64,000 nucleotides of DNA from Aldrovandia affinis (taxonomy: Eukaryota > Chordata > Actinopteri > Notacanthiformes > Halosauridae): contig JAINUG010000004.1 of the NCBI GenBank assembly GCA_029706075.1, forward strand, positions 70,001-134,000, read 5' to 3'. Both the position numbers and the translations under genes were made by a program. Numbering within the stretch: the stretch's first letter is position 1; every line of letters starts with the position of its first letter. The notes under the pieces were generated by a model. It did no database searches and had not been told where the DNA came from. It was given only the letters and a program-made list of their open reading frames with translations. Shown one piece after another: positions 1 through 10,089 of the stretch.

Positions 1-184
1 TCAGCCCTAATGTGGTGCTTCTGTGACACCATGGGATGGAGGCTGTGCCATGCGATGCCAGCAGCACTGGAAATGAGTGGTGTATTTAAAAGTCACTTTG
101 AGTTGTGTTGTGCTCACGCGGAACCCAATGGAAACTGTTTCTGTTTGGACCTGCCAAAGGGTGAAAATCTATCTTGCGTGTATG
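1..184. other. Non-coding flank left of the hAT element
   Basis: No recognisable gene or repeat is seen. A 62-codon open frame starts at position 10 but has no recognisable domain and is probably chance. The last 8 bases (CGTGTATG, 177-184) are the left target-site duplication of the neighbouring hAT element. Confidence 0.5.
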
Positions 185-369
185 CAGGGGCGTCGTAGCG
201 GGGGGAAAAGGGGAACTGACTACCTAGGGCCCCAAGTGGGGGAGGGCCCTTGAAAAGCCTGGAATGAGAAAAAAAAACATTTGTCTGCAATTTAAAATTT
301 CTAAGTAATTAGTGTCATTACTAAATTATATTGGCTGAATAAATAGGTTGAGAGACTGAACCTTGTATC

Positions 370-460
370 CATAAAGTTCCCCACTGGGGCCACATATACT
401 GAAAATGTATGCATTCACTACTGTAAGTCGCTTTGGATAAAAGCATCTGCTAAATGGCAT
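370..460 (+). repeat. Teleost dispersed repeat fragment nested in the hAT element
   Basis: The segment reads through ccccactggggccacatata and ends in a TAAGTCGCTTTGGATAAAAG-type motif, which recurs throughout fish genomes. A related piece occurs at 34868-34912 in this window. I know the motif as a common teleost repeat but cannot name its family. Confidence 0.5.
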
Positions 461-1099
461 ATATTATACAAATATTGGAGGCTCTCTGGGCCCCCTCCCC
501 TCTCCCCTCTCAAAAGTGCAAATGGTTTAGTCTGCCCCCTGCACTAAGATTCTTCGCCAAACACAGCTAATCACGCTGACTGGTGCTGATGCTGGAGCCC
601 GCAAGTTTCAGTCAATCGTGTCTTTCAAGAAGAAAGTGAAGTCAGGGTATCAGAAAGAAAAGAAAGAAAAGAAAGAGAAAAAAGGCAAACTGAGGGAAAA
701 CAACTGCTCACTAATTTCTTTCAAAAGAAAGGTAAGCAACTTGCTAACACTGTTTAAGAGTGGTTTAAGCTAATATCGGTACGTTGTTTCGATTGAACTA
801 GGGCTGTCAACGTAAACATGTAATGCATGAGATTAATTTCAAATGGATAACACGTTCTTTTAAAAAAAATCGCGATTAATCTCATTTCATTTCATCTCGC
901 TACTGGCTGAAAGCAATCGCAAATGCGGGCAAACACTACTGGTGATGGTGAAATGCATTGAAACTTTGTTTTTGAAGACTCATTTAATCGTTCTATAACA
1001 AGACAAGCTAACGTAGCTAGCTACATTATGATAGTTAGCTAGCTAGCTGGTAAATTAAGCAGAATCTAGCCTGTAGCCTGTTTCATTGTATATTATAAG

Positions 1100-1255
1100 C
1101 AGGTTAAGTAAGTAAGTAAGTAAGTAAGTAAGACTTTATTTATATAGCACCTTTCATACAAGAATTGCAGTTCAAAGTGCTTTACACAGAATGCGTAATC
1201 AGAGAAGATTAAAATATATTTAGTGCAAGATCAATTTAGTAGTGCAAGTCAGAGT
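1100..1255. repeat. (GTAA)n tract plus SINE-like tail nested in the hAT element
   Basis: About six GTAA/TAAG units (1105-1131) precede a segment with tttatttatatagcaccttt and aaagtgctttaca. This resembles the conserved tail of the 5S-headed SINE family at 8.45 kb, in the same orientation (tail end first, so the repeat runs on the minus strand). Confidence 0.5.
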
Positions 1256-1584
1256 TAATCAAAAGCTTTGGTAAAAAGATAGGTTTTAAGTTGTCTTTTG
1301 AAAATGTCTAGTGTGTTGGCTTCCCTGATATTTATGAAGAGAAATAATATCAATCCTGTATGCTTCATGCTTGTAGAGGGGCCTGTCCTTGTAGCAGAGA
1401 GTGAGCAGGAAGAAGATGTGATCGAGGCAGAGAGTGAGCAGGAAGAAGAGGCAGAGAGTAGCAGTAGGACTCAATAAAAATAATTCTGAAGATGCGTGAG
1501 AGTCATGGATCAAGAGGGGAAGGGGGTCCACAAGACTGCATATGTATAGGGCCCATAATTGTGTGCTACGCCCCTGCGTGTATG

Positions 1585-2814
1585 GACCATTTACCTGGTG
1601 TTTTTTTCGGTACATCCAACTAAAATGAATAAATTCATACAATTTAATAACTTCCCTGGTGTTAATTTCCAAAAACTTTTTTTTGGAAAACATAACAATT
1701 ATTCACAATCAAAAAATGTATTGGATTGGTAGAATGACAATTGATCAATGGGCTAGATGAGCTGTCCTACTTATTAAAACCACTGAGGGGATAGCCGCAG
1801 CTAAGCTAATTTTCCCCAAAAAACACTTTATAAAAAACTGGTCCCATAACACCCTACAGAACCACTGTTTTAATATTCAGCTGTCTCAGGGTTTGTCTTA
1901 CCTGTGTACAGGTTTACAAAGAGGAGAGCATCTCCCCCTACATGTCAAATATGCCATTCAAAATGTGTTATGATTGCTTTGAAAACGATTGCTGCCAGTC
2001 CAAGCACAGCGCACAGCACTGTGGTACACTACAGCAGTGTTTTTTTACAACTGTGTGCCTGGCCAGTCAGCAGCAGAGTCTATGAGTTGTGCAAAACAAA
2101 GTAAGAAGCCATGGTTATTCTCTGAACTTCAGTTTCCACAACAGCGTGCCACTGTGGGAGAGCAGCGTGCCTCGTCTGCTGTTTGACAGAGTTTCTGTTC
2201 ATTATTGTGAGGGATTACAGGCCCTTCAGCAGTAGACTTTGCTCCCTTCACATTCCACCAGGCTATGGAGTATCATTCTGGACCTCCTGATCAGAGACGC
2301 ACTAGGTGACAGAGAACTAAACCTTCCTCCCTTACTCTCCTTTCTTCCCGCATTTTCTCTTTCAAATAACTCAGATTTTTTAAATGTCTTCATCAGTCTT
2401 GCATGAAATTGGCTTTTTAAATGACGACTCTTTTTTCCAGGGTAGGCTCAGAATGTCCCTGAGGTCACCGAGGATACCTTGTGCATCTAGTTTACAGTTT
2501 TGGCGCTTTGATATGCAAACGGCGAACGCGTGGATCCCAAGTGGTGTGCGCTCTCCTTATCGCCGATGCGCTTCCCCCTCTGATAGATGCCCGGCCCACG
2601 CACGTGCCTGAGATACAGAGGAACCACAGAGCCTTCCTGGCAGGGCCCTTCAGATAGTGGACCAGAATAGCTCACAGGAAGTCCGGTAGCGTAATCGTTG
2701 CGGGAGACCACTCTCAGTTTAAAAAATGGAATTGGTCAAGGCTGTTAGTAACCTCCTCCATGTCCTGTGTGACATTATTCTGGTTCTGTTATAGTGCTGT
2801 TATTCTTTAGTTCT
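1585..2814. other. Non-coding, no gene recognised
   Basis: Several overlapping short open frames occur (for example on both strands between 2384 and 2711), but none has a domain or codon pattern I recognise. No repeat family is identified. Confidence 0.5.
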
Positions 2815-3218
2815 TGCATTAGTTCTTATCTTACTCTTTAGTTCGTTAAACATCTTTTCCTTCCGCCATGGTGATGGATAACAAATGGATTTTACATTTG
2901 TGTCACCTCATTTTTATACCCCAGTGGAATAGGAAGCCCGGGAGGCCACTAAGATTTAAATTAAATTAAATGTTAAAACAGATTTATTTTTGTTGGATTT
3001 TATTTAAAATAATTATCTGGGGTGTGAATAATTGTGATGCATATATTATACTTGTTAAACAAAATCTTTTTTCTCTGAGCTATTGTATTAATATAAAAGA
3101 ATATCATTTTCCCATTTCCATTTATTTGCGTATAGAATATGTCCTGAATTGTTTATTTATTTCATACAGCCTTCTTTTCTCATCTTTATCAAGGATGTGA
3201 ATCATTTTGGAGGGTACT
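2815..3218 (-). mobile_element. Tc1/mariner terminal fragment (family A), copy 1
   Basis: Read on the minus strand, this begins AGTACCCTCCAAAATGATTC and matches most of the first 270 bp of the fragment at 4218, including the TTGATAAAGATGAG block and ATCCATCACCATGG. It stops before any transposase coding. Its outer terminus faces right and abuts a (TA)n tract that could supply the TA target. It is one truncated end, not a complete element. Confidence 0.7.
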
Positions 3219-3959
3219 ATATATATATATATACTGTGTATACACAGTTAAAATATATATATAAATAAAGTGTAATACATTATATGTGTATTTTTTTTTA
3301 CCATCGCTGTTATTATTATGTATTATGTATTTTAATCTGAAGATAACATGCAGGTAGAGTTTGGGCAGAAGAACAAACTGCAGGTGAAGTACCCATAATG
3401 CATTTCACCTGTTTTGCAGCTCACCCATGAAGCATGTACCTGTTGAAGTACATCAGTGCTTGCCTGCGTATGAGTGGACGTTGCGACAGTCAGGTGATGG
3501 CAATTGGAGGTTACCGGCGCCTAGCAACCCAGAGAGGTTCCCTGCCTGAGCTCGCTTCACTCCATTTGAGTCTCAGTCTTCCTAAGTCAACCTCCCTCTC
3601 CGCCAACCATCCTCCTTTCCTCTCTTCCCTTCTCGCACCCGCTTTCCCTCACGAAGCATCCGTCTTTTTTCTGACACACCGAGTCCGTTGCGTCCCTTTT
3701 TCTTCTCTTTGCGTTTTTTTCCTGCTCGGTGGCTCGGTGACGTACCAATGAGGCGAGGGAGAAGGCTTTCTCATTTCGTTCTCTCTCCAGCAGGGAAAAC
3801 TTTTTCTTTTTTTCATCTCCATCCTCATCTGTCTCTCTCTCTCGCTATTGCTCTCTCCCCACACCTCGAGACTGACCTTCACGTCTTTCCCTCAAGGTCA
3901 GTCACAGGGTGTTGGACGTAATAAAACATCTGCTATTGCAGTTTCTTTCAGCGTGGCTT

Positions 3960-3992
<33 letters not shown>

Positions 3993-4215
3993 GAGGGGGT
4001 GGGGGAGAGAGGTTGTGCAAAAAAAGTTTGAAAGAATCTTTTGTTCTTTTGAGAAACTTGCATATCAGTCATCCAAGTGCATTCCAAAAAACATCACCAG
4101 AACTGCAGCCTTAGAGGAGTTTATTTTCAAGAGCACGTCTGATTCTCCCAATGAGACACATTTATGTTGCTCTTTGTAGTTGTATTTAAAGATACATTAA
4201 GTGAGGTCCCCTTAA
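3219..4215. other. Non-coding spacer between two Tc1 ends, pyrimidine-rich, with (TG)n
   Basis: Contains a (TA)n stretch at 3219-3232, a pyrimidine-rich region at about 3540-3860 and a (TG)n tract at 3961-3992. Overlapping open frames on both strands reflect low-complexity composition. No gene is recognised. Confidence 0.5.
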
Positions 4216-4217
4216 TA

Positions 4218-4775
4218 CAGTACCCTCCAAAATGATTCACACCCTTGATAAAGATGAGCAATGAAGGCTGTATAAAATAAACAATTCAGCTAATGAGCTA
4301 TATTGCATACTCAAATTATATTACTGCACAATAATACAATAGCTCAGAAAAAAATACTTTCCCCACAAAAAGATATGTTTCATAATTATTCGCACCCCTA
4401 TAATTGTGCATCCTGTTACACTGGGTTGTGAAAATCAGTTAACACCCTTGTAAAAACCATTTGTTATCCATCACCATGGGGAAAAGCATAGAACTCTTAA
4501 AAACTCTTAAAGATACCACTTTCCACAATTATATCAATAAGTACGAAGTTTCAAACCACTGGAACAGTGGTAAACCTGCCTGCTAGAGGACATGAGTGAA
4601 TCTTGCCCCCACGCACAGTGGTTTGGGAGGAAAATAAAACTCCAAGGGCCACAGTTAGTGATCTACAAAACGTGTTGCATCTTGGGGGGGAAAAAGTCTC
4701 AAAATCTATCATCAGATTCCACCTCCATGCCAATAGGCTTTTTAGAAAGGTTGCCAGAAGAAAAGACTATCAATA
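4218..4775 (+). mobile_element. Tc1/mariner 5' fragment (family A), copy 2
   Basis: Starts after a TA at 4216 with CAGTACCCTCCAAAATGATT, a Tc1-like terminus found in fish. At about 4560-4770 the plus strand encodes, in shifted frames, a degraded piece of the N-terminal half of a Tc1-type transposase, including the stretch SQNLSSDSTSMPIGFLE. The catalytic domain and the right terminus are absent, so it is a truncated, inactive copy. It lies head-to-head with copy 1. Confidence 0.7.
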
Positions 4776-6600
4776 AAAATAAGGGTCTGGAGATTGCTTC
4801 TGTTTATTTGTTTCTGTATGGAGGAATGGTCAAAGATCCCACCACCCCCCCCACCACATTGTTTATGTCCCCATTTACGCTGCATTACAATAAATCTGTT
4901 AGATTTGATAACAAATGTTCAGCATCTATTTAGCATTGTACTGGTGATCTACATACCCAACAATGGCATCATGTTGTTAACATTAACATTGATGAGAGGA
5001 GTGTACAGGAATGGCGAGAGAATAATTTCCTCATACGGTCTAATTATGTAAAACAGGATACATCTAATGAAGCAAAATCCAAGTTAAAAACGGCAGGCTG
5101 CTAAAATGATGGTTCCCATTCCGATGGCAGAGGAGGCTACCCACGTTGGGCCTCCTGTTCATCCCGCCGTTATTGACTGGAAGAAGACATTGCAAATTTC
5201 CTGAAATGCGTTTTAAAGCCCTCCATAAAAAAAAGCTTCAAACTGCCAAGATGAATAAAGAGCGAGGAGGCCTCGGCCGCTGATTGACTCTGAGCCGCCA
5301 CTTATCACGCTGCCTGGATTTATACCAAGCCCAGAGGTCACGACCCCGTCCAAATCCCGTTAACACAATCAGATCTGAGCTGGGCTCCACATCCCCCCCC
5401 CCCTCCTCTCCGCCCCAGATGGAGCGAAGGAGGCAGGGAGACTTGCAAAGCTCGCCTCGAATCGAGAAACAGGGAGCGAATCGTGTCCGCCGGGAGCCCC
5501 GTGGCGGGCGAGGGAGATAGGGCGGCAGCACAGCGGAGAGGTGAAACCACGGTGACCGTATCCTCCAGCCGCTGCCTCTTGATTACGGATTTGATTCCCC
5601 CCCCCCGGCCCCCCCGTCCTAATTAAGCGAGGGATTGCTTGTCTCAGCTAAACGACCTTGCTGCTGTAACGAGCACTATCAGTCTCATTACAGCGTTCTG
5701 TCTTTTGTGCGTTGACGTAATGGGCTTACGGGGCCGGCCGTGGCATCGAAGTGCATCAAGGGAGGTGGAACCAGGGTGGGGGGTGGGCAGGGAGTGGTTT
5801 GGGGGCAGATTAAGAGTAATGATCAGGAGGGAGTACAAGATGGTGACGGGCAAAGCGCTCTTCACCGCAAGGGCTAACCCCCCGCCTTGGTCAACAACAC
5901 AAAGCACCCACCCAAGTTGTTCCCTTGTTGTACCCGTGGACAGAAAAACGTGGTGTCTGGCAAAACGGAGCCTCCCTCTAGCAGTTAGCGTGCTGCTACC
6001 TGGTTCTCTCTCTCACTCTCGCTCTCGCTCTTTCTCCACTTTCTTTAAATGTAATTAATTCAGTTTCCACTTCTCGCTCTCTCTACATCTCTCTATCCTC
6101 TAACCCCTTGTCAAAGTGGTCAGTTTCCTGCTCAGCCAATTTGTTAAATAAATTGTGGTTGAAGGTGGCGAGGGTTGGTGCTATGGCCGCACTGAGTGGA
6201 GCTCTGGGCACAGAGGCGTAATAATGGCGGGATTGGCAGTGGAAATGTGCGTTTAGCACACTTTGAGAGCAGAGTGAAGGCAGGCGCCTGTACCTAACCC
6301 ACTCCACTCAAATCCTCACGAGCCCATAAGGGGGTGGAACTGCCAGGGGCCTGTCAATCATTGGCTTGTGCATGAGCCAATGAAAATACACTCCTCACAC
6401 ACTGGCAGAACACTATGATTGGCTCTTAAAGTAAATGATAGCTTCACACATTATGGGGTGTATGAAGAATTCCGGTGCCATTTTCAGGCTTCAAGATCTG
6501 TTTTTACTTCCAGGAAAGCAATCAGTCAACTCAGCTTTGAAACATAAACCTCTTTTATGGGGTATTGAAGGTTTATACAGTGTAGCGCTCTAGTATGAGA
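4776..6600. other. Non-coding, no gene recognised
   Basis: Mixed-composition DNA with a GC-rich part at about 5270-5600 and short C-runs near 5392 and 5598. Open frames on both strands in the GC-rich part have low-complexity Pro/Arg/Gly content and no domain I know. At about 6350-6430 there are several ATTGGCT/AGCCAAT motifs, noted only as possible CCAAT-type sites. Confidence 0.45.
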
Positions 6601-6616
6601 AATTCTACAGACTACA

Positions 6617-6617
<1 letters not shown>

Positions 6618-6654
<37 letters not shown>

Positions 6655-6666
6655 TATATATATATA

Positions 6667-6701
<35 letters not shown>

Positions 6702-6767
6702 TCAGTCATATAATGAAATTAAAGTCTGAATATATACATATTTTAAAATAGGCTGCATTGAATTTAG

Positions 6768-6861
<94 letters not shown>
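6618..6861. repeat. Compound (CA)n / (TA)n / (TG)n microsatellite
   Basis: A (CA)n run at 6618-6650, a (TA)n run at about 6655-6668 and a (TG)n run at 6670-6698 are followed, after 70 bp of unique sequence, by a second (TG)n of about 90 bp at 6771-6861. The open frames here are repeat artefacts. Confidence 0.95.
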
Positions 6862-6864
<3 letters not shown>

Positions 6865-8440
6865 TGTGAGGAAGAGCGAGATAGAAATGTTTTCTAATTT
6901 ACCGAACAAGTATCATCAAGATCAATATACCTCATTTCTTGAATATACTGAATGACACCATCCCAAATGCTAGGATGGGAATTTGAAATATTTGAGAGCT
7001 GAGCATCAAATAAAAATCATACTTTTTCAAAATAATAAAGCGCGGTGCCATATCTAGGAAGGGGAACAGCCTCCTGTGAGCAGAGAGGAAAAAAAGCGCA
7101 GCTCCTTCAGTTGAAAGGTTTTGTGCAGGGATGAGCTCACCGGATATTCGCAGCGTAAACGCGAGAGCCGTTTGGACTGAACCTGAACCACCCTGCAGGA
7201 CATCCACAGAACCTCTCTCTCCTCCCACTAAATCAAGTGGCAGAGTGTCCCTGATGGAGGGCCTGAGACCACACTCTGCAATTTCCCCAGATCCAGCGAG
7301 GTCACATCGGTGCGATACAGCTGTCGCACACACGAGCGGCTGCGCGAGCGAGCGAGCACGCTGACGGGAGTCTTGATGTTCTCCCCTCGGACACACGGTG
7401 TAGTCGCTTCTTCTGCACGCTTTGCTTGAGGCTGGGGGAGGGGAGAAGGGAGGGGGGGGGGTTCTGTTTGTGGCACACAAGTTTAGCATTGTCAATTGAG
7501 AGCAACCCCACTGTTTTATGCCGCTGTACCACAATACTGCAACACGGCGCTTCTTTTTCATGACACAGCTCAAACAGCTCGATAAATTAATGCGTCCCTC
7601 CTTTCAGACCGTAGACTAAAACAATCAAACTCATCCACTTGTGAAAAGAGGCTTTTTTAAGACTGCTATTGTCTATCCTCATATGACACCTGCTTTTATG
7701 CATGAACGTTTATTTAAACGGATAGTTCAGCAAAAAAAAAAAAAAAACGTTTAATTAAACATGGCAACTGAGCAGCATCATTTTACACTTTCAAGCACTT
7801 TACATTTCAAGTGCTCAGGCTTCTGGCTCTTGTGCCCACCTCGATTACATTGAGAAGTTCTTTGTTCTCTCTTCATAGGCCGGTTGAAGAACAATGCCTA
7901 CTGTTGAACACTTATTTAGCATGGCAAGGACCCAAAATTAGTCGTCCAAAATATATGCCTGTATTGTAATTACATTAATGGGTACATTCATCTCGGCTTA
8001 AACTCATGCAATTGTTCTCATTAAAATTCTACATCTAATTTTAGCTTAAAGCATGATGATTACAATGTCCTTTTTAATTGTAAAGTCTTTCGTTATAACT
8101 GTTAATGTCTGCATGGAGACCTGAATTGATGCCTACCTTCATCTCTTAGTCCCTTATTTTCATTGCATTTATCTATACATCTCAATATAGACTAGAATAT
8201 AGACATAAAATGTGGAGGAAAAGAAAGACCGGTAGATACAGTAGATTTGTATTGCTAAGGATGAATACATACAGAATAATCCTTGTCAGACCCATTATTT
8301 TTTTATTCCACAGTTTGCAGAGTGTTTCGTATATTCCTGCAGAATCCTCTGTCACGTGATGGAGTCATACACTCACACTTGTGTCCTCCCAAACACGTAG
8401 CACCTACACCTACTATCTAATTGGTCAGCTGCAATAACAA
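6862..8440. other. Non-coding, no gene recognised
   Basis: A minus-strand open frame of 213 codons (7573-6932) lacks recognisable domains and overlaps a C/G-run, so I do not call it a gene. The AT-rich part at about 7900-8200 looks non-repetitive and could hold conserved non-coding sequence, but this cannot be judged from one genome. Confidence 0.45.
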
Positions 8441-8449
8441 CAATAACAT

Positions 8450-8991
8450 TTGTTTTTGCATTTATATAGCGCCTTTCATCTCTTGATCTTAAAGCGCTTC
8501 ACAGTGAAGGGCGGAAACTCCCCTCAACCACCACCGCGAAGCACCCACCTCGGCGATGCATGGTAACCGTTTAACACCAGGAAGCTCAGCACACATCAGC
8601 TGGTGGACAGATGGGGAGAGAAGTATTGAGTCGAGGTGCAGACTAGTAGGTGCAGATTGAAAGAGCCATGTTGGGAATTTGACCAGGACACCGGGGAACA
8701 CCCTACCCTTTTGCGATGAGTATTATGGGATCTTTAACGACCGCAGTGAGCCAGGGCATCAGTTTAACTCATCTGAAAGACTGTGTCTCCTACAGCACAG
8801 CGTCCCCATCACTGTAATGGGGCATTGGCCTTTATTCAGTCAGAGGGAAGAGCGCCCCTATTAGTCCACAAACACCACTTCCAGCAGCAAATTAGCTTCC
8901 CCAGGAGGTCTCCTATCCAAGTACTAACCAAGCCCCCACTTGCTTAGCTTCAGCCAATCGGCAGGAGCAAGGTACATGGTGGTATGGCTAC
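8450..8991 (-). mobile_element. 5S-rRNA-headed SINE (SINE3-like), near full length
   Basis: On the minus strand the 5' end (8991 to about 8905) closely follows 5S rRNA: a CCATACCACC start, then AAGCTAAGCAAG, then GGTTAGTACTTGGATAGGAG. These blocks correspond to the RNA polymerase III internal promoter (A box and C box). A body of about 400 bp follows, and the end carries the widespread GAAAGGCGCTATATAAATGC tail. 5S-headed SINEs are an established vertebrate class. They encode no protein and depend on a LINE for mobilisation. The head has several substitutions relative to 5S rRNA, so it is a SINE copy and not a 5S gene. Confidence 0.8.
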
Positions 8992-10041
8992 TGGCTACTA
9001 CACAACAAAAGCAGCTTGTGCTTGACCGCAGGTTCCTGTATAACCAGAGGGGGCGCCACATTCAATTACACATTACCCAGGGGGCCCTATTCCGCACCCC
9101 TGAGAGATGGGTGCCCCTGAGGAGCCCACCCCCCCAAATGCTGTATAATACCTTCACTACATTACTCCTTTTCCTTAGCCTATGACAGTGACAGTAATGA
9201 TAAGTTATTGGCTGATGTGCAGCTGGATTGAGGAATTCAATCATCGGAGGAAACCCGCTATGCTCCCCTGTCCTTAGTTTTGAGCAACAAACCGGGTGTT
9301 CGTTGACATTATCTTTTTAAATTCCAGGACAATATTTTTAGACTAATTTCTGTAACCGCCGAACAGGCGAGGGCTGCGTGAGAGGCGAGGACGTGTCTAA
9401 ATTGTGCAAACGTCAGCGTCTTTTTTGGACGGACACCACACGGAGTTGAGCAGGAAGCATGACTGGAGACTATAAATACAAGTACGGCTTTTGCTTTTTT
9501 TAGATACACCAGCAAATCACCTGTGTGCCTCTGTGTCTCTATTCACAATGAGCAGGCTGTGTTCCAGTCTCCTTAGAAAAGACTGTTTCGGTGTTCTGGT
9601 AGCTCAGTGCCTGTAGATTACGGAATTTTTTTATTCCCTTCCTCAAGGCTCCCTGCTCCGAATCAGATCTGCAAATTGTCCTCCGCTGATCTTCACTGTC
9701 AGCACAAAGGGTTCTGTTCTCTGGCTTTTTTTTTTACTGCATTTTTTGGGGGGGAATAATTTTTTTAATTTCTTTTTATTTAATTGCTGTTGACGTGAGA
9801 ATGCAGTTTATGTAAGTTCATGCAGTTGAAATCTAGATATACTGCATAAATTCAATTGAGAAAATGTTAAATAATTTGAAACGGGGGGGCGGTGGAGCTG
9901 CAGTGAAATGGTAGTGGCGGTCTTAGCGGCAGCTCCCTGTAATTTTAGGACAGACGGTGGTTAGGCATGCTTGGTCAGAATAATGAAGTGAAGACAGTGG
10001 AGTTGTGCTTCTCCCCTTCACAGTGATGGAGACCGATAAGG

Positions 10042-10089
<48 letters not shown>

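Larger units (their letters stand above)
185..1576. mobile_element. Non-autonomous hAT-type DNA transposon with 8-bp TSD
   Basis: The element starts CAGGGGCGTCGTAGC and its right end, read in reverse complement, is CAGGGGCGTAGCAC. The ends therefore share nine exact bases, then GTAGC after a 3-base offset. It is flanked by a perfect 8-bp direct repeat CGTGTATG (177-184 and 1577-1584). CAGGG-type termini and 8-bp duplications are typical of hAT transposons. The 1.39-kb interior has no transposase-like frame, so it would need a transposase from elsewhere. Older repeat material lies inside it: a dispersed-repeat segment at 370-460 and a SINE-like tail at about 1100-1250. Element boundaries are firm; the superfamily assignment is from termini and TSD length only. 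Confidence 0.8.

Noticed and set aside
6932-7573. 213-codon minus-strand open frame
   Set aside because: No recognisable domain, low-complexity Pro/Arg content and overlap with a poly-G run; probably chance.
8905-8991. Possible functional 5S rRNA gene
   Set aside because: Only part of 5S is matched, with many substitutions, and it is fused to a SINE body.
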